NCBI GenBank assembly: GCA_900074885.1
Contig: FJUW01000037.1
Location: forward strand, 434,001 to 498,000
Length of the DNA: 64,000 nucleotides
Direction of reading: 5' to 3'
From: Rhynchosporium graminicola
Taxonomy: Eukaryota; Ascomycota; Leotiomycetes; Helotiales; Ploettnerulaceae
The notes beneath the pieces were generated by a model, which was given only the letters and a program-made list of their open reading frames with translations, was not told the origin of the DNA and made no database searches. How positions within the stretch are numbered: position 1 is the first letter of the stretch; each line of letters opens with the position of its first letter. Made by a program: the position numbers and the translations under genes. Below are positions 23,363-35,075 of this stretch, in pieces.

Positions 23363-25958
23363 CTAATGATGTCCATTCGCTTTTGCACCAGTCGAGCTTG
23401 TGGATGCTCTCTGCGGGCTCCTCCCGTTAGGAAGTTCTGACAGAGCGGCTGGCTCTTCGAGCTCTTCGGGCCCGCCCAGAAGCCCGTCCATGAAACTGAT
23501 GTAGTCGTATTGCGGTATTCCTCTATCTTCCTGAAGATCTGGTCCTTTGTGCAGCGGGACAAACTGAGTGAGCTTGTCAATCACGTCATCAGGCACAAGA
23601 CTGTGCCTCAAATCCATTTCTGTCACGTATGGCTTGCCATCTGCCACTTCGCGGAAACTCTGGAAGACTTGCTCGGCGGTATTTTGATCCTCGGTGACGT
23701 CGACCATGAAACGAATGAATTGCTCAAATGTGACGTGATCTCGGCCATTCGATGTCTCGAGGAAGTAGTCGTGCATTTCATCTTCACTGAAGACTAGACC
23801 CAAGGATGCAAGAGCTGCGCTGAATTCGAGCTCTTGGAGACTGTTTGTGGCGTCTCGATCAAAATGTCGGAACACACTCTCGAATTCCTCTAGTTGTATG
23901 GGAGTAAGGTTCGTCATGTTTCGAGCGACGACTTGGTTGTCTAGGAAGGCAAGCTTTTTCAAAACAGAATTTTTTACCAGGCTAAGCTCGTAGCACAATT
24001 CGTCGTAGGTGTATGTTGTGAAATCATTTTCTTCGATGTTTGCTTCCTCGCACTTCCGGTCCACCGCTTCGATCTTCTCAAGGTACTGGTTCATAGGGGA
24101 CAAATTTTCGTTCAACCGACGAACATGTGTCAACTGATCCTCAACGTCTCCCTCCAGTCCTGATATTGCGAGTTGCATCGTATTCAGAGCGAGAGCAAAA
24201 TCGTTGGCCTTGTCAGCGAATGACTTCCGCAGGGCATTCTTGATGCTAGAGGAGTCAGTTGTGGTTCGTGTTCAGAGAAAGACAAACTTACTCTCTGATG
24301 GTTTCATTTATCAACTGTCCCCTTGCCATCTCTGATCGCATCAAGCTCGCCCATTCTTCGTCCAACACACTCAATCTCAGCTCTGCTGGGGGATCGTAAG
24401 GGCGCAGCCTGTATGTACTCATTTTTGTTTTAATGTTGCCAAGAAGTGCAGCCAGATCACTCTTCTCCGCTACCCACTCCCTCTTCTTCCCCCGCTTATA
24501 TGCACTAAATTCCGTAGATTGCTTTTTGGCATCAACATACGTGCCTTGAAATTTTGACCCTTGCCACCTCACGACTTGCTCGTGTATCTGTTGAAGCAGT
24601 GCCTTCATCCTTCTTTCGTAATTACTTTGCATTTCCCAGGCACCTTGCATACTGTTGACGAACTTCTCTACTCGACGCCCCGCATTCTCTACCTTCTCCA
24701 TCTGCGAGAAAGCATGGAACCAGTATGCAATATAGGTCATCAAACTGCGTTCATCTGGTTTAGCAACATCGCATACATCCTCAACATCCAAGAGGTCGGG
24801 GATACCAATTTCGGCCTTTGCGATGTCGAATGCCAACTGCATGTTCCCGCGGTGGTCGTTCTTGTCTAGCGCATCGTAGTCGATCAAATCCGGTCTGTGG
24901 ATATCGAGGAGAGCACAAAATGCCAGGCCATCATTCCAACTGTCCGTAAAATTCCGCACATCGACTTCTTCATAACAGGCGGTTTTCCTTTGACACCAGA
25001 GTAGTAGGCCTTCCTTCGCAGTCATTCCCTCCTCGTTGATATCCGAGATCGTAAAGCGTAGAATGAGGGTCCATATGAGACCCAGGATGATCTTCCGGTT
25101 ACCATCCACGACATCCTCAGCACCAATGTTCGTCATTTGTATCCCTCGAGATTTGATGAAGTCCAGGGATAAGTTCGCATTTTCAAAACGTTGTACGCGG
25201 AGTTTGGGTTTTGCTGCATATCGACCAAGCGATTCGCTGGATAGGCATTCGAGCAGATGGATTAATATGACCTGCACGATGTATTAGTAGAATTCCCGGC
25301 TAGATTTTCATGAACCTGGACACCTTACACCATCACTAAGGTCCTTGACTAGATCCACGACAACCACGCCTCTGGGTTCGATTTTGGTATTCAACCTGTA
25401 GTACCGGTTAACACTACCCCTCCCTCATCGCCTCCTGTTGTGACAATCGTACCATTTGGTGAATGTTTTCTGCTGAACAGTAATCCATTGTTGCTGCTCC
25501 GCAAATGCCATTCTCACCAGCGTCTGCTCATGCAGTGGTTCGATGGCCTTCAGACCGTGGTCTGCTGGTAAACTGAAAGTTTGTCTAAATGCCCTGCCCC
25601 TCCTCTTTCGACCTAGAAAATCGTTGTCGCTTCCGCTGACCGTAGCACTGCGTTGTAGGCGAGTAGTGAACTGTTGGGACCGGTTGGCTTCTCTCTGCTG
25701 GGACGGGCGATCGCGACGTGCCTTGAGGCTTTGTTGTGGTGGTGAAGGTGGAAAAGCATCTGCACGAGTGACGATGTTCTTGTTTACTTGTACTTGTTCA
25801 GGGGTCGTTGGCCGCCCCGCTATGCTGGTTGGGCGACCTGGGCCTGCTGGGCCACCATCGGAAGCGGCGTCACCATATAAGTACTTATATAAGTATTCCG
25901 ACTCTGGAGGTGTAATCATCCCTGCGCGAGCCCCTGCTGGATGGTATTCGATATCCAT
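23363..25958 (-). CDS. ain1: Alpha-actinin (actin-bundling protein, Ain1-like)
   Basis: Cross-links actin filaments, notably in the contractile ring and at septa. Exons in transcript order are 25453-25958, 25329-25395, 24292-25271 and 23363-24245, giving about 811 residues. The order is: a poorly conserved N-terminal extension of about 150 residues; CH domain 1 from about residue 155 (WITVQQKTFTKW, then LNTKIEPRG across intron 1, then DLVKDLSDG); CH domain 2 (GLLLWCQRKT, NFTDSWNDGLAFCALL, YIAYWFHAFSQ); two spectrin-like helical repeats; and C-terminal EF-hands. The first EF-hand (FDRDATNSLQELEF) retains plausible Ca ligands; the last domain matches the Ca-insensitive EF-hand type. ATG 25958 has a good context (ACA before ATGG); in-frame ATGs at 25973 and 26072 are alternatives. 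Without the extension the protein would have the usual length of about 650. Confidence 0.92.
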
Positions 25959-27583
25959 TGTCAATCTCGACATCGGGCATTGGCCGTGAATCCTGATTCT
26001 TGTCTGTCTTGAAAGGTCGGAAGTTGCGTTATGGCTGTTTGTTGTCCTTTCAAAGGATGCTTTCTTTCTCATCGGGCAATCTGGCTAGACAGATCCATAC
26101 ATACATACGATACGGCAGCACATCAGTCATTCTATATAATGCGATGGAGGAAATCTCATCTCCTATCTTCAGGCAAGGCAATGCATGTGAAACGCCTTCG
26201 TCGATTTGCATAACGAAACAATGTTTTCCGCGTTGCATCAAATACCCCATCCCATGCATGGTCCCCGCCCACCAGTCACTTATATCTACCCGAATCTAGC
26301 GAGCTTTACAGTATCTTGCTCTCCGCGTATCAGCCTCCGGTGCATCACCATCATCACTATCATCACCATCATCAAATCCATGCTGAAAGTCATGATCGCC
26401 TACAGATCACCCTGACGCTCGGGAGATCTTCCTGGGGATGAGATGGGATGACACCAGCATCCCAGCGTATGGCCCATTCCCGATGGATAACAACATATCT
26501 ACTGTACTTCACACACCGGTTGCTATTGTCATTCATTTATGCGACACACAGTAGGTTTTCGCTTGCTTAGTTGCTCCTCAACTGCCGGCCCAAGTTGACA
26601 GTATAGGAACCAGGCGATGGAGGCTTGGAGGCCACCCGAAAATTGTCCGCATGATATCCCAAGTGTTTGGAAACAATCAAGCCCGTTGTCGTCCTCATGC
26701 TCTCGGCAGTGCATTGAAGGAGCCACGATGCTCCTAGTTCGAATCCTGTCTCTTCCGGTTTCTTCAGGACAGAAGCCCAATCCAGCTTCAATTTCAGCTC
26801 ATATACGGCGGCCAATGAAATATTGAGCCTCAGATTTTGAGAATAATGATGTACTAGGCCCGCTACAGTCCTGTAAGCGATTTCTTGCTGTGCTTCGTTG
26901 TTCTATCTGGGCTATATATACATATATATATATATATATATTATTAAGTGCCTACACACAGGCTCGCGCTTTTGAGTCAGTCATGTTCTGTTGTGATATC
27001 GGAATAGTTATCATCGTCGAAAGCCTGCGATCACTGAACCTTCTATTAACATGGCATTCATGGAACGTTCTACCCTCGGAGGCTGCAAAGCATTTGGACC
27101 CAGCGGTGGCACACCCAACGAACTTTATTTGTAGAATTCAACTGGTTTCGGGATGTCTGCGAGCTGGTTCGAAGTGGTCCCGTCCAGTATTTGGCGAAGC
27201 GGATTCGTTAATACTGGTAGTTTATTGATCCTTGTGTCGAATCTCATAATAGTCCATTGATCCAAACATATGTACTATTCTTGTAATTTCAGATTGTGGT
27301 GCCGTCGAACCCATAGATCCCACTTGATGACAGCTGAAGTTTTCCGAACTCGAGGGTCAAGCATGATATGTCGTTGTTGAATTCCTTCATCCGAATGAAA
27401 GACACCTAACCTTTTATTTTGATATCCCATACTTTTAATCAGATCCACACTCGAGTCAAAGTTTGCTCCTGGTGAAGATCAACTTCTAAAATGCGGTCAT
27501 CCGTCACGTGGCTTTTCAGCCCGACTCATTTCCAACCCGTCATTCTGTTCGCATGAACATTTAAAGCATAACACATCTGGAAA
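25959..27583. other. Divergent intergenic region
   Basis: 1.6 kb between the starts of the alpha-actinin gene (minus) and the MYND gene (plus). It contains an (AT)n run at 26912-26943 and a CAT/ATC-rich stretch at 26338-26375. No conserved ORF was seen. Confidence 0.4.
26912..26943. repeat. (AT)n microsatellite
   Basis: Alternating A and T with one C interruption, in the divergent intergenic region. Confidence 0.8.
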
Positions 27584-28248
27584 ATGTCTACAGACTCAAC
27601 AGCAACGTTACAGGCCCTCGACGAGGGCTTCGAAGCTACTCAAACTCTAACTCTACCATACAGAGGTCCTGCACCATACGCAACACCCACTAACGCAATT
27701 TCCCAAAACTTCGCCTACCATCCGAGCCTGGCCATCGACCCAAACAAGATATTCCGAACCCACATAGTCCACGTCTACAAGACTGATCGACTGGGCACTA
27801 AGTCATGGAGCTGCCGGGTGTGCGAGAAGCCTGCGACGACGGCTTACCATTCCTCTGCCTCACTTCTTTCACCGTTGGGTTCGAGTCTCATCGACGAGCT
27901 TATCTTCTCGTGCAATTCACCAAGTTGTACGAAGTACGGCTTAGACCTAGCGAATCACTTCGGCAAGTATCAGATCCCTGAGTCGCAAGTGACGAGTTGC
28001 GAAATTTGCGACAAAAAATCAATCATCAAGCTTTGTGGGGGATGCACCTTTTCATGTGAGTTTCGCTACTCACAGATTTCAAAAGACGGTTCTGCTCACG
28101 GGTTGCCTCAGATGGTTCTCGGAATTGCAATAGTCATATGACCACTCAGTCCAAGAAACCTAGGAATCGCGGAGCCAAAGGTCAGCAGAATCTCAAAACC
28201 CGACAGTTTGATCCTGCTGGGTTTGAAACAGACCCTCCCGAAATCTAG
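27584..28248 (+). CDS. MYND-finger-type small protein with a degenerate finger
   Basis: Two exons, 27584-28055 and 28112-28248 (56-nt intron, donor GTGAGT), give 202 residues. The N-terminal half matches a common fungal MYND protein layout: IDPNKIFRTHIVHVYKTDRLGT, then a first cysteine set (CRVCEKPA, CNSPSC), then CEICDKK and LCGGC, which is the first half of a MYND zinc finger. After splicing the second half reads YGSRNC followed by NSHM. The expected YC is YG, and the terminal H-x3-C is not visible. Either the finger has degenerated or the 3' structure differs from my model. The intron could alternatively be retained, giving 185 residues. Function in this family is mostly unknown; these fingers mediate protein contacts. 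The gene borders a zone of pseudogenes. Confidence 0.6.
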
Positions 28249-29027
28249 CATGTTTTCTGGGAATCCAGACCGGAATATACCCTGGGCTGCCGCGCTATAG
28301 CGACAGGGTAACGAAAGACTGCCACCGTGATGCCGTTCTGTGTCTCCGGGCAGTGAAAGCAGCGGATCGGTTGGAGTTAGTCGAAGGAGTGTCTTGTTTG
28401 TGTGGTCCTGGAGACTGAGAAGTCGGCTTTTTCTGCCCGATTGTTGTTTGGGATTGATCTCACCTGGACGGTGCATATGGCCATATTCTTAAGGAATTGG
28501 GCCTTGGAGGGCATCGACTACCTGTTGAAGGGGCTGGCTGACAGCCCCCATATCAGCAAAGGACTCCAACCTCCAGTCACCACTAGGAAGCTTCAGAATT
28601 ATATAAGAATAGAGCTTTCCGACTAGGAAGAGCTCCGCCACTATTCATTGGATAGTTATTCCGAGAGATAACCGTGAAGCTTGCGGACGGATCAGGACGT
28701 TCAGAACTGTTTATGATTTACTGCTTCTTTTCTACTGTTTGATCAGGCCAAAATCATTCGTTGGTCTGTCTCAGAACGCCCCGTCACTTCAACACCAATT
28801 CCGCTGGCTAAACCCTGTTCCTCAAGCGAGATTAGCTACAAGTTAAAAATCACGAAGCAGTTGTGAAAGATGTGCTGGCTGAATCAATCTCTATGCATTC
28901 AATCCGTCCAAATTCATTGCAAACCTCATATCTGGAAAGTCTCGCATTTATGCCTATTTTCCTGGCATCGAGAATTAGGATGTGACGAATGATACATATC
29001 TGGTTTGCCTCTAGGCTGATACCCCTT
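28249..29027. other. Intergenic, possible eroded 3' extension of the MYND gene
   Basis: Plus-strand fragments between 28250 and 28560 read like protein in more than one frame but are broken by stops. I could not assign them to a family. Confidence 0.3.
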
Positions 29028-30450
29028 TCAAAAAAAAGAATCACATTTCTTATCTTTGGAAGACAGAATCTGCTCAGTAGCAGCCTTGATAGACTCTTCC
29101 AGTGTTGTCAAGCCCGGCTTCCCGAACCTTCTCAGTACCTCTGCGGTACGCTCATTGGTGACAGTGCTGAGATCACGACCGGCGTCTACGAGGTCATCCA
29201 TGAAGTTCCGATCAGGATACAAGCGGCGGAAAATCGCTAGTATTTCATTCCACGTGTACGGCTCAGCGTAACCAAACAGTCTCTGGTTCTCGACTGTTGT
29301 GTCAAGCAAAGCGCTTAAATGGAGGCGAGCGCTGTCGATGGTGTCAATGGCGAATTCTAGAGATTCAATTGTCAGTTTCTTAGGAATGAACGTGATTCTG
29401 GGGATCCTTTGTACTCACCGGGCGTGACGAAGTTATGGAATGTGATTTCTCCATCGAATAAGCTTTTCAGCCAGCCTGTTGGACTTGAGAAGCCTTGATA
29501 TTCGGGATCAAAGACGATCTCGAAGTTGGCACTCGGCAACACTACACATCATCAGACTTAATAGTAGCAATTGTCTCTTAAAATGTTTTGGGGCTTATCA
29601 GCGTTGAAGACAAAAGCTGGCTTTGTCTCTCTAATGAACTTCCATCTACGCAATAGGGAATCAGCAGAATCTCATCCAAAGACATCTTGGGAACATTGGA
29701 GTAATGGTCTATGATTCTTGAGATATTGAGAAAAGGACGAGATGGACTCTCCATTGCATACTTACGAAGCTTTCTCGGCCTCAGTCTTTCCTGCTGCGTA
29801 GACGTCCATGGAGCTCTCGGGGCCATAAGGACGTGGTGCCCAAGCAGCCTTGATGGCATGGTCATTCCAAGAGTCTGGTCCAATGCTATACTCAACATTT
29901 GGCTGGGGATTGGCCGCGGACCATGAAGAGGAAGTGTACACGAAGGCTTTGATGGATGGTTCTTTGGTAGCAGACTTCAACGTATTGACTGCGCCATCGA
30001 TCACACCTGGGATGCCGGTGTTGGGATCGAAAGAGCCACTGATTGATGCGACATGAGCAACTCCAGCAACGCCTGAGATCAGTCAGCAGTTGTTTCTATT
30101 ATGAACTGCTCAATAGGTACCCTTGACAGCTTCAAAAAATGCTCCTTCATGTGCCAAGTCGGCGACGGAAACCAGTTCGAAGTTATTCTTGCCTTACAAT
30201 GTATCGAACTTCTCCTGCATCCAGCTTGCTTTCTCGACATCTCTTACGGTGCCGCGTACTTTATAACCGATTTTTGTAAGTCAGTCGTGTATTCCAACAC
30301 ATCAAAAGAAGATTCAGGAACATTGCTGCCAGGGAATGAAGAGGTACTGACTTCCAGAAGCAAGTTTGCGGTATTACTCGCAACCATACCATTGACACCA
30401 GTCACCAGAATCCACGAGCCGACTGGGATTCTAGGGTTTGAATACACGGT
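29028..30450 (-). pseudogene. NAD(P)-dependent aldehyde/ketone reductase (extended SDR, Gre2/DFR-like), inactivated
   Basis: Members reduce aldehydes and ketones with NADPH. In transcript order the remains read: SNPRIPVGSWILVTGVNG (cofactor-binding start), then GYKVRGTVRDVEKA after intron 1, then HVASISG, the substrate-side YTSSSW, the catalytic YxxxK (YAAGKTEAEKAS), then FEIVFDPEYQG and a C-terminal region ending at 29028. Lesions seen: no ATG where the family starts (30450); intron 1 lacks an AG acceptor (AA at 30272-30273); an in-frame TAA at 30194-30196, where homologues usually have Tyr; and the intron after FVFNA begins AT instead of GT (29598). The third Gly of the cofactor motif is also altered. 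Both splice lesions would be restored by a single A-to-G change on the coding strand. Other introns look intact, so decay is fairly recent. Confidence 0.82.
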
Positions 30451-31294
30451 GAACTTTGTTACAAAGCGCGAAGGAGATTGGATCGGATTTGATCGTGAGC
30501 CTGATTGTTGAAACTGATGAAGACGGAATGACAGAGAGTCTCCCGAGGGCTTCGCTTCCACTTATATACTTGCCATATTCAGCAACACTATCAAGACTTT
30601 CAGAACTGGCTTAGGAAGTGGTCTATGCATCAAAATCAAACTCTCCTCATGCTTGCATTCACTTAGATAGGAAATCTGCACAGAGTAACGGCGTAACATG
30701 CTCATTTTCTTGTCCACGTGGGAAAGGCGATGCACTTATACATGGAGTTCGACATGGTCAACAAGTGTCCCTTGATAACTTCTACTTCCGTAATATAAGA
30801 CCGGGCAATTCCTCCGATAGATCTGAAAGCCAATAGGTAGGGCACTTCATACGCCATACTACTTCAAGGCAACTCGATATCGCGTGCATACTCCTAACCT
30901 TGGCGCTGCATCAAGTACCGGTGCTTACGAACCCGAAGTCAGATTGCCCAGGAATGGAGATGATCTAGCAGCCCTACCGTGATATAGGAAGGTATATGAG
31001 CTTATTCATCTACAATAGCTTCAGATTGGTATCGCTTCTCCGCCACCAGGCCACTTGAGGACGACCAGAAAAGCAGCGCTAGCACGTATTCTGACAATAT
31101 CACTCCCTCCATTCGATGTCGGTTCATGATCTCTATGGCTTTTGATCCCTACAGCTATGTTGACGAGAGTTTGTGTTGCCCTTGGCAGCGTCTATCGTAA
31201 TCATGAGCTGTTCATCCATTGGATGAAATTCTGTGTGGTGACCAGAGTTTCCCAAGAGAATGATTTAACGTACTTCGTTAAGCTACCAACAGCG
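30451..31294. other. Intergenic between SDR and MFS pseudogenes
   Basis: The two pseudogenes point away from each other, so this was probably their shared promoter region. No ORF of note. A good-looking ATG at 30561 extends the SDR frame upstream, but the added residues look like translated leader. Confidence 0.35.
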
Positions 31295-34036
31295 GTCATG
31301 GTATATTTCCCGTACGGAGCTCTCTTAAGTTTTTTTTTTGGTGTGAATGATTCATTCTGACTGAAGAACAAAATCCTTCGATATCCTGAGGAGGTAATTG
31401 ACTTCAAATTCACAGTGGATTATCTTGTGGAGCTTCCAGCAGAAGAAAAGGCCACAGCGACAAAAACATCTTCCATTACGTCACCTGCTGCAAAAGACGA
31501 AGAGATCGAAACGATAGGCGAAGCTACGGTTGACTTAATGGATACTGATACTTCCGACGATGAATCGACTACTCAATCCCTTCGAGCCAAGTTGGCGATG
31601 TCACGAATTCTCAGTGGTCCCACAATCATGGAGCGAACTGTCACTATGGCTGAAGTCGAGCAGGCATACAGCGCGGCTCTTGAGATGGAGAACATACCCG
31701 AGCAAGCATCCCATAGAATCAAACCACGAGTGGATTAAGATGGGACCATGATCGTTGACTGGTACTCGACAAGGGATCCGGAGAATCCACAGCATTACTC
31801 GAAGGAGAAGAAGTGGGCAGTGGTCTTATAACTCTAGTATAAAAAAAGTCTCGCTGGAGTCCAAAAACCAATATTATAACTCTAACCTTAGTCTATATAC
31901 TTTAAGCATCTATATGGGAAGTGCGATTTATGCGCCAGCTGTTCCGTGCATTGAGCATACTCATCACACGATCCCCGTGGCCGCATCTCTAGTGCTCGCT
32001 CTTTACGTTCTTGGCTATGAGGTCGGGCAACTACTGTTTTCTCCACTGTCCGAAATTCCAGTCATTGGACGTAAACCATCATACATGGTTCGTATAGTCT
32101 TTGTTGATTGAAATCCAAGAATCTAGAGCACGACCCTTCGTCAACTGCTTCTGCTTTTGACTACAGAACCTCATGCTGATCAGGGAGCACTATCTTCATC
32201 ATCAGGCAACCTTCGAAATCTTTTTAATATTATGTATTCCGACAGCACTCATCGATAATCTACTTGGATTCCTGGTCCTGAGATTCTTCCAAGGCTTCTT
32301 CAGTAGCCCCTGTCTAGCAACCGGAGGTGCTAGTGTCGGAGACGTGTATTCTCTCATTCAGTTACCATACTTCCTGGCTGGCTAGGCTGGCTTTGCCACA
32401 GGAGATCCTTCTCTGGGTCCACTGATGAGTGAATTCTCTGTTCCTGTAATGGGTTGGAGATGGTAAGCTGATAATTTCCTACGAACGTCTGGTCAACCAT
32501 GATTTGAATTTCCCATCACTCTATCTCCCTACCATTGGGTATATACACGGGGCCCCTGATCATGGTTGAATGATAATTGATTGAGGCTCCGATCTCCCTC
32601 GAGCGAAGCCCTTCTACATATGCATGAATACTGAGTGGAGTTGCGATTGGCTCGTGCTGTACCTCATGACCTGGACATATCACACGACCGTACTCATCAC
32701 ATCTGGGACATTAAAGATCACAATCAAGATTGTTTGCCTCCTTTCACACTCAAGTTATACCTATATTTCTCCTTCTTCTTCGATGACCAGGCAGTAAAAA
32801 TGCTAACGCCTTGACTAGGTCCATGTGGGGAATCTTGTGGATAGCTGGACCAATTTTTATCGTCATGTTATTCCTCTTCCCTGAGACTTCTGGACCTAAT
32901 ATCCTTCTTCGCCGAGCAGCACGAATTCTCAAGTTAACTGAAAATCCAAATCTCAGAGCACAATTGAAATCGATCCAGCAAAACTCAGCGCATCCGACGT
33001 TACCATTAGCTTGTGGCCGTCAATCCAGATCAACTTCCTTGATCCTGCAATCGCTTTCACCGAGTCTCTATCTCTCTGGTATGGAGTGTTTTGATGATTA
33101 ATTTTTCGAGGCTTTTCCTTTAGTGTATGGTCCCTGTGGTTACGATTTGAATGCAGGCCAAATTGGTTTGATCTTTCTGAGTAGTATTGTTGGTGTGCTG
33201 ATTGCCATTCCATGCTACTTCGTGTTCCTACGTTACTACCTTGGACCTAAATGAGGAAATTTGGAGTCGGTGCAACCGAAGGACGACTCGTGCCAGCTAT
33301 TTTCGCCTCATTCCCGACGCCAACTGGTCTATTTCTGTTTGCATGGACAGGCAAGCCAAGCATTCATTGGTACGAAGCGCATTCCCCTCTTCCCCCGAAT
33401 GTCTCAAGTTCTTCTCGAGAAATCACGACCATGTCACTAGATCTCCTTGGGACATTGTTTCCGATGTCACTAGGTTTTCGGGAAACATTTACTTTCCAAT
33501 GTCATTAGATCTTCTTGGGACATTGCCTCTCATGTCACTTGAGTTTCCTGAGATATAATTCTAGTGTCACCAAAATTTCCTGGGAAATTACTACTCCTCT
33601 CTCAATTGTTTTTGAACGAGCATTTGCTCATTTCTATCGCGTACAGGATTGTTCCCACCATTGGAGTAAGTAACCATCTTCACCATCAGCATATTCATCA
33701 TCCTCCAATGCGTCTTTGTTTACATAGCCATGACTTACCCTAAATACGCCGCGAGTCGCTTCGCTGGGTGTCGGTCGGTTCTCGCTGCTGGTGAATTTTA
33801 TTCTCTCGACCACTTTTTCTGAACCTTGGGATGGCCGAGGGAGTCACTTTACTCGCTGGCTTACCGGTTTCTGGAGTCATTGGAATGTTTGTGCTTTGGG
33901 TTGTATGTGAAATACTTAACAGATTTTTTCAATTTGATCTTGGATCATCAGATCTCGGACTTTTGTTTAACTCAACGCTGACGTTCGTGAAGTACGGCGC
34001 CAACTTGCGTGCGAGATCAAGATTCACGGCAAAGTA
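31295..34036 (+). pseudogene. DHA1-family MFS drug/toxin exporter, inactivated
   Basis: Remnants of a proton-coupled multidrug transporter of the DHA1 (12-TM) type, found in order in several frames. They are: an N-terminal cytoplasmic region (LKNKILRYPEEV at about 31363; DWYSTRDPENPQ at about 31757); the TM1-TM2 region with the motif-A-like LLFSPLSEIPVIGRKPSY (to about 32085); RFFQGFFSSPCLATGGASVGD (about 32285-32340); a stop TAG at 32383-32385 within LAG-AGF, where a Trp is usual; GPIFIVMLFLFPETSGPNI (about 32840-32905); QIGLIFLSSIVGVLIAIPCY (about 33160); RLVPAIFASF with GLFLFAW (about 33280-33345); and KYGANLRARSRF at the C-terminus (about 33990-34027). Further stops are at 31361 and 31736. 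A 33-bp minisatellite sits where TM9 should be. Confidence 0.88.
33399..33597. repeat. Imperfect 33-bp minisatellite inside the MFS pseudogene
   Basis: Six diverged units start near 33399, 33431, 33464, 33499, 33532 and 33563, spacing 31-35 bp. Each begins with ATGTC or GTGTC and carries a TTCxxGGGA-like middle followed by CATT or similar. The flanking transporter sequence resumes after the array. Confidence 0.8.
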
Positions 34037-35075
34037 AGACAGCATTCAAAAGTCTGTGGACGACGGGGTCGAATAATCCTGTGGCGAAGACTAGAATCTC
34101 CATCGTTCAAAATGCTCCTAGTCATCTTGAACGTGGAGAAGCATTCGGCTATCGGAGCTTTTGGCTATTGTTTACGTAGCATCTTTTGTCTGGCTCGCTT
34201 AATTATTTAGCGAAATATTTACTCATATCTTCTTTGAATGTGGAAAGTTGCTATTACCGTGAGCCAAATTTGTGTTTCCTTGATTTAATAATTAGTTCAA
34301 ACTCAGTCGCAATACCTCACCAAAGCTTTACATACTTAGGCGCACAAAAATACACAGCCCTTGATGGCGTCGCTCACGATGGTTGGCTGAGTACAAAATA
34401 TATCACTTACTAGCCTCATCCACGAAAGATTTTGACTATTGACTGACATTACCAAGCCAACTCTGGAGTGGTAAGTGGTACAATCCATTCATGGCGCATG
34501 GGAAGCGGAGAGCAGCTATGAGTCACCTCAACGCACATATATTTATAATCGCCAAGCCCGCAGGCCTGCGGCGGCTGAAGGAGAAGTCAATGCTTCTCTT
34601 CAGTCAGCAATTACATTGAATAAATTGAAGTCAGCTTACATCTCCTGGATTCTGTTGCTAATGTACAATTAATGCTTGGAATTTCATTTTTCCAGCCTCG
34701 ACTTCTACCTGCAGCAAGAATCAAGGACTCAGTATCGCAGAAATGGAAGGGTAAGTACCATTTTGTCACTTACACAGGTGCCCCAGCAGCCGACGCTAAT
34801 GCTCGAAAGTTAGCTAAGCAGGAGGTGATGTAACACGTTCGCAGAAGTAGGAAGGAGCCTTTTGCTCCCCAACGGCATGCCTGCCTGAAGTGCGATCTTG
34901 ACGTTCCACCAAATTTGATCGAAAAGCCTATTCATCCTCCAGGGCGGCCCAATTCGGGAAGCCAGACACCTTCAATCTGGATTAACGTGCTGCCGGGTCC
35001 AAATAACCCAATATCGAATGGCACTGTCCCTGGCGACAAGGCGACGAATTAACCTTTATTTGGAAGCTCCATCAT

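Noticed and set aside
26700..26760. Plus-strand GTTCGAATCC resembling a tRNA T-loop
   Set aside because: The T-stem has mismatches and no matching D-arm or acceptor 5' half lies upstream.
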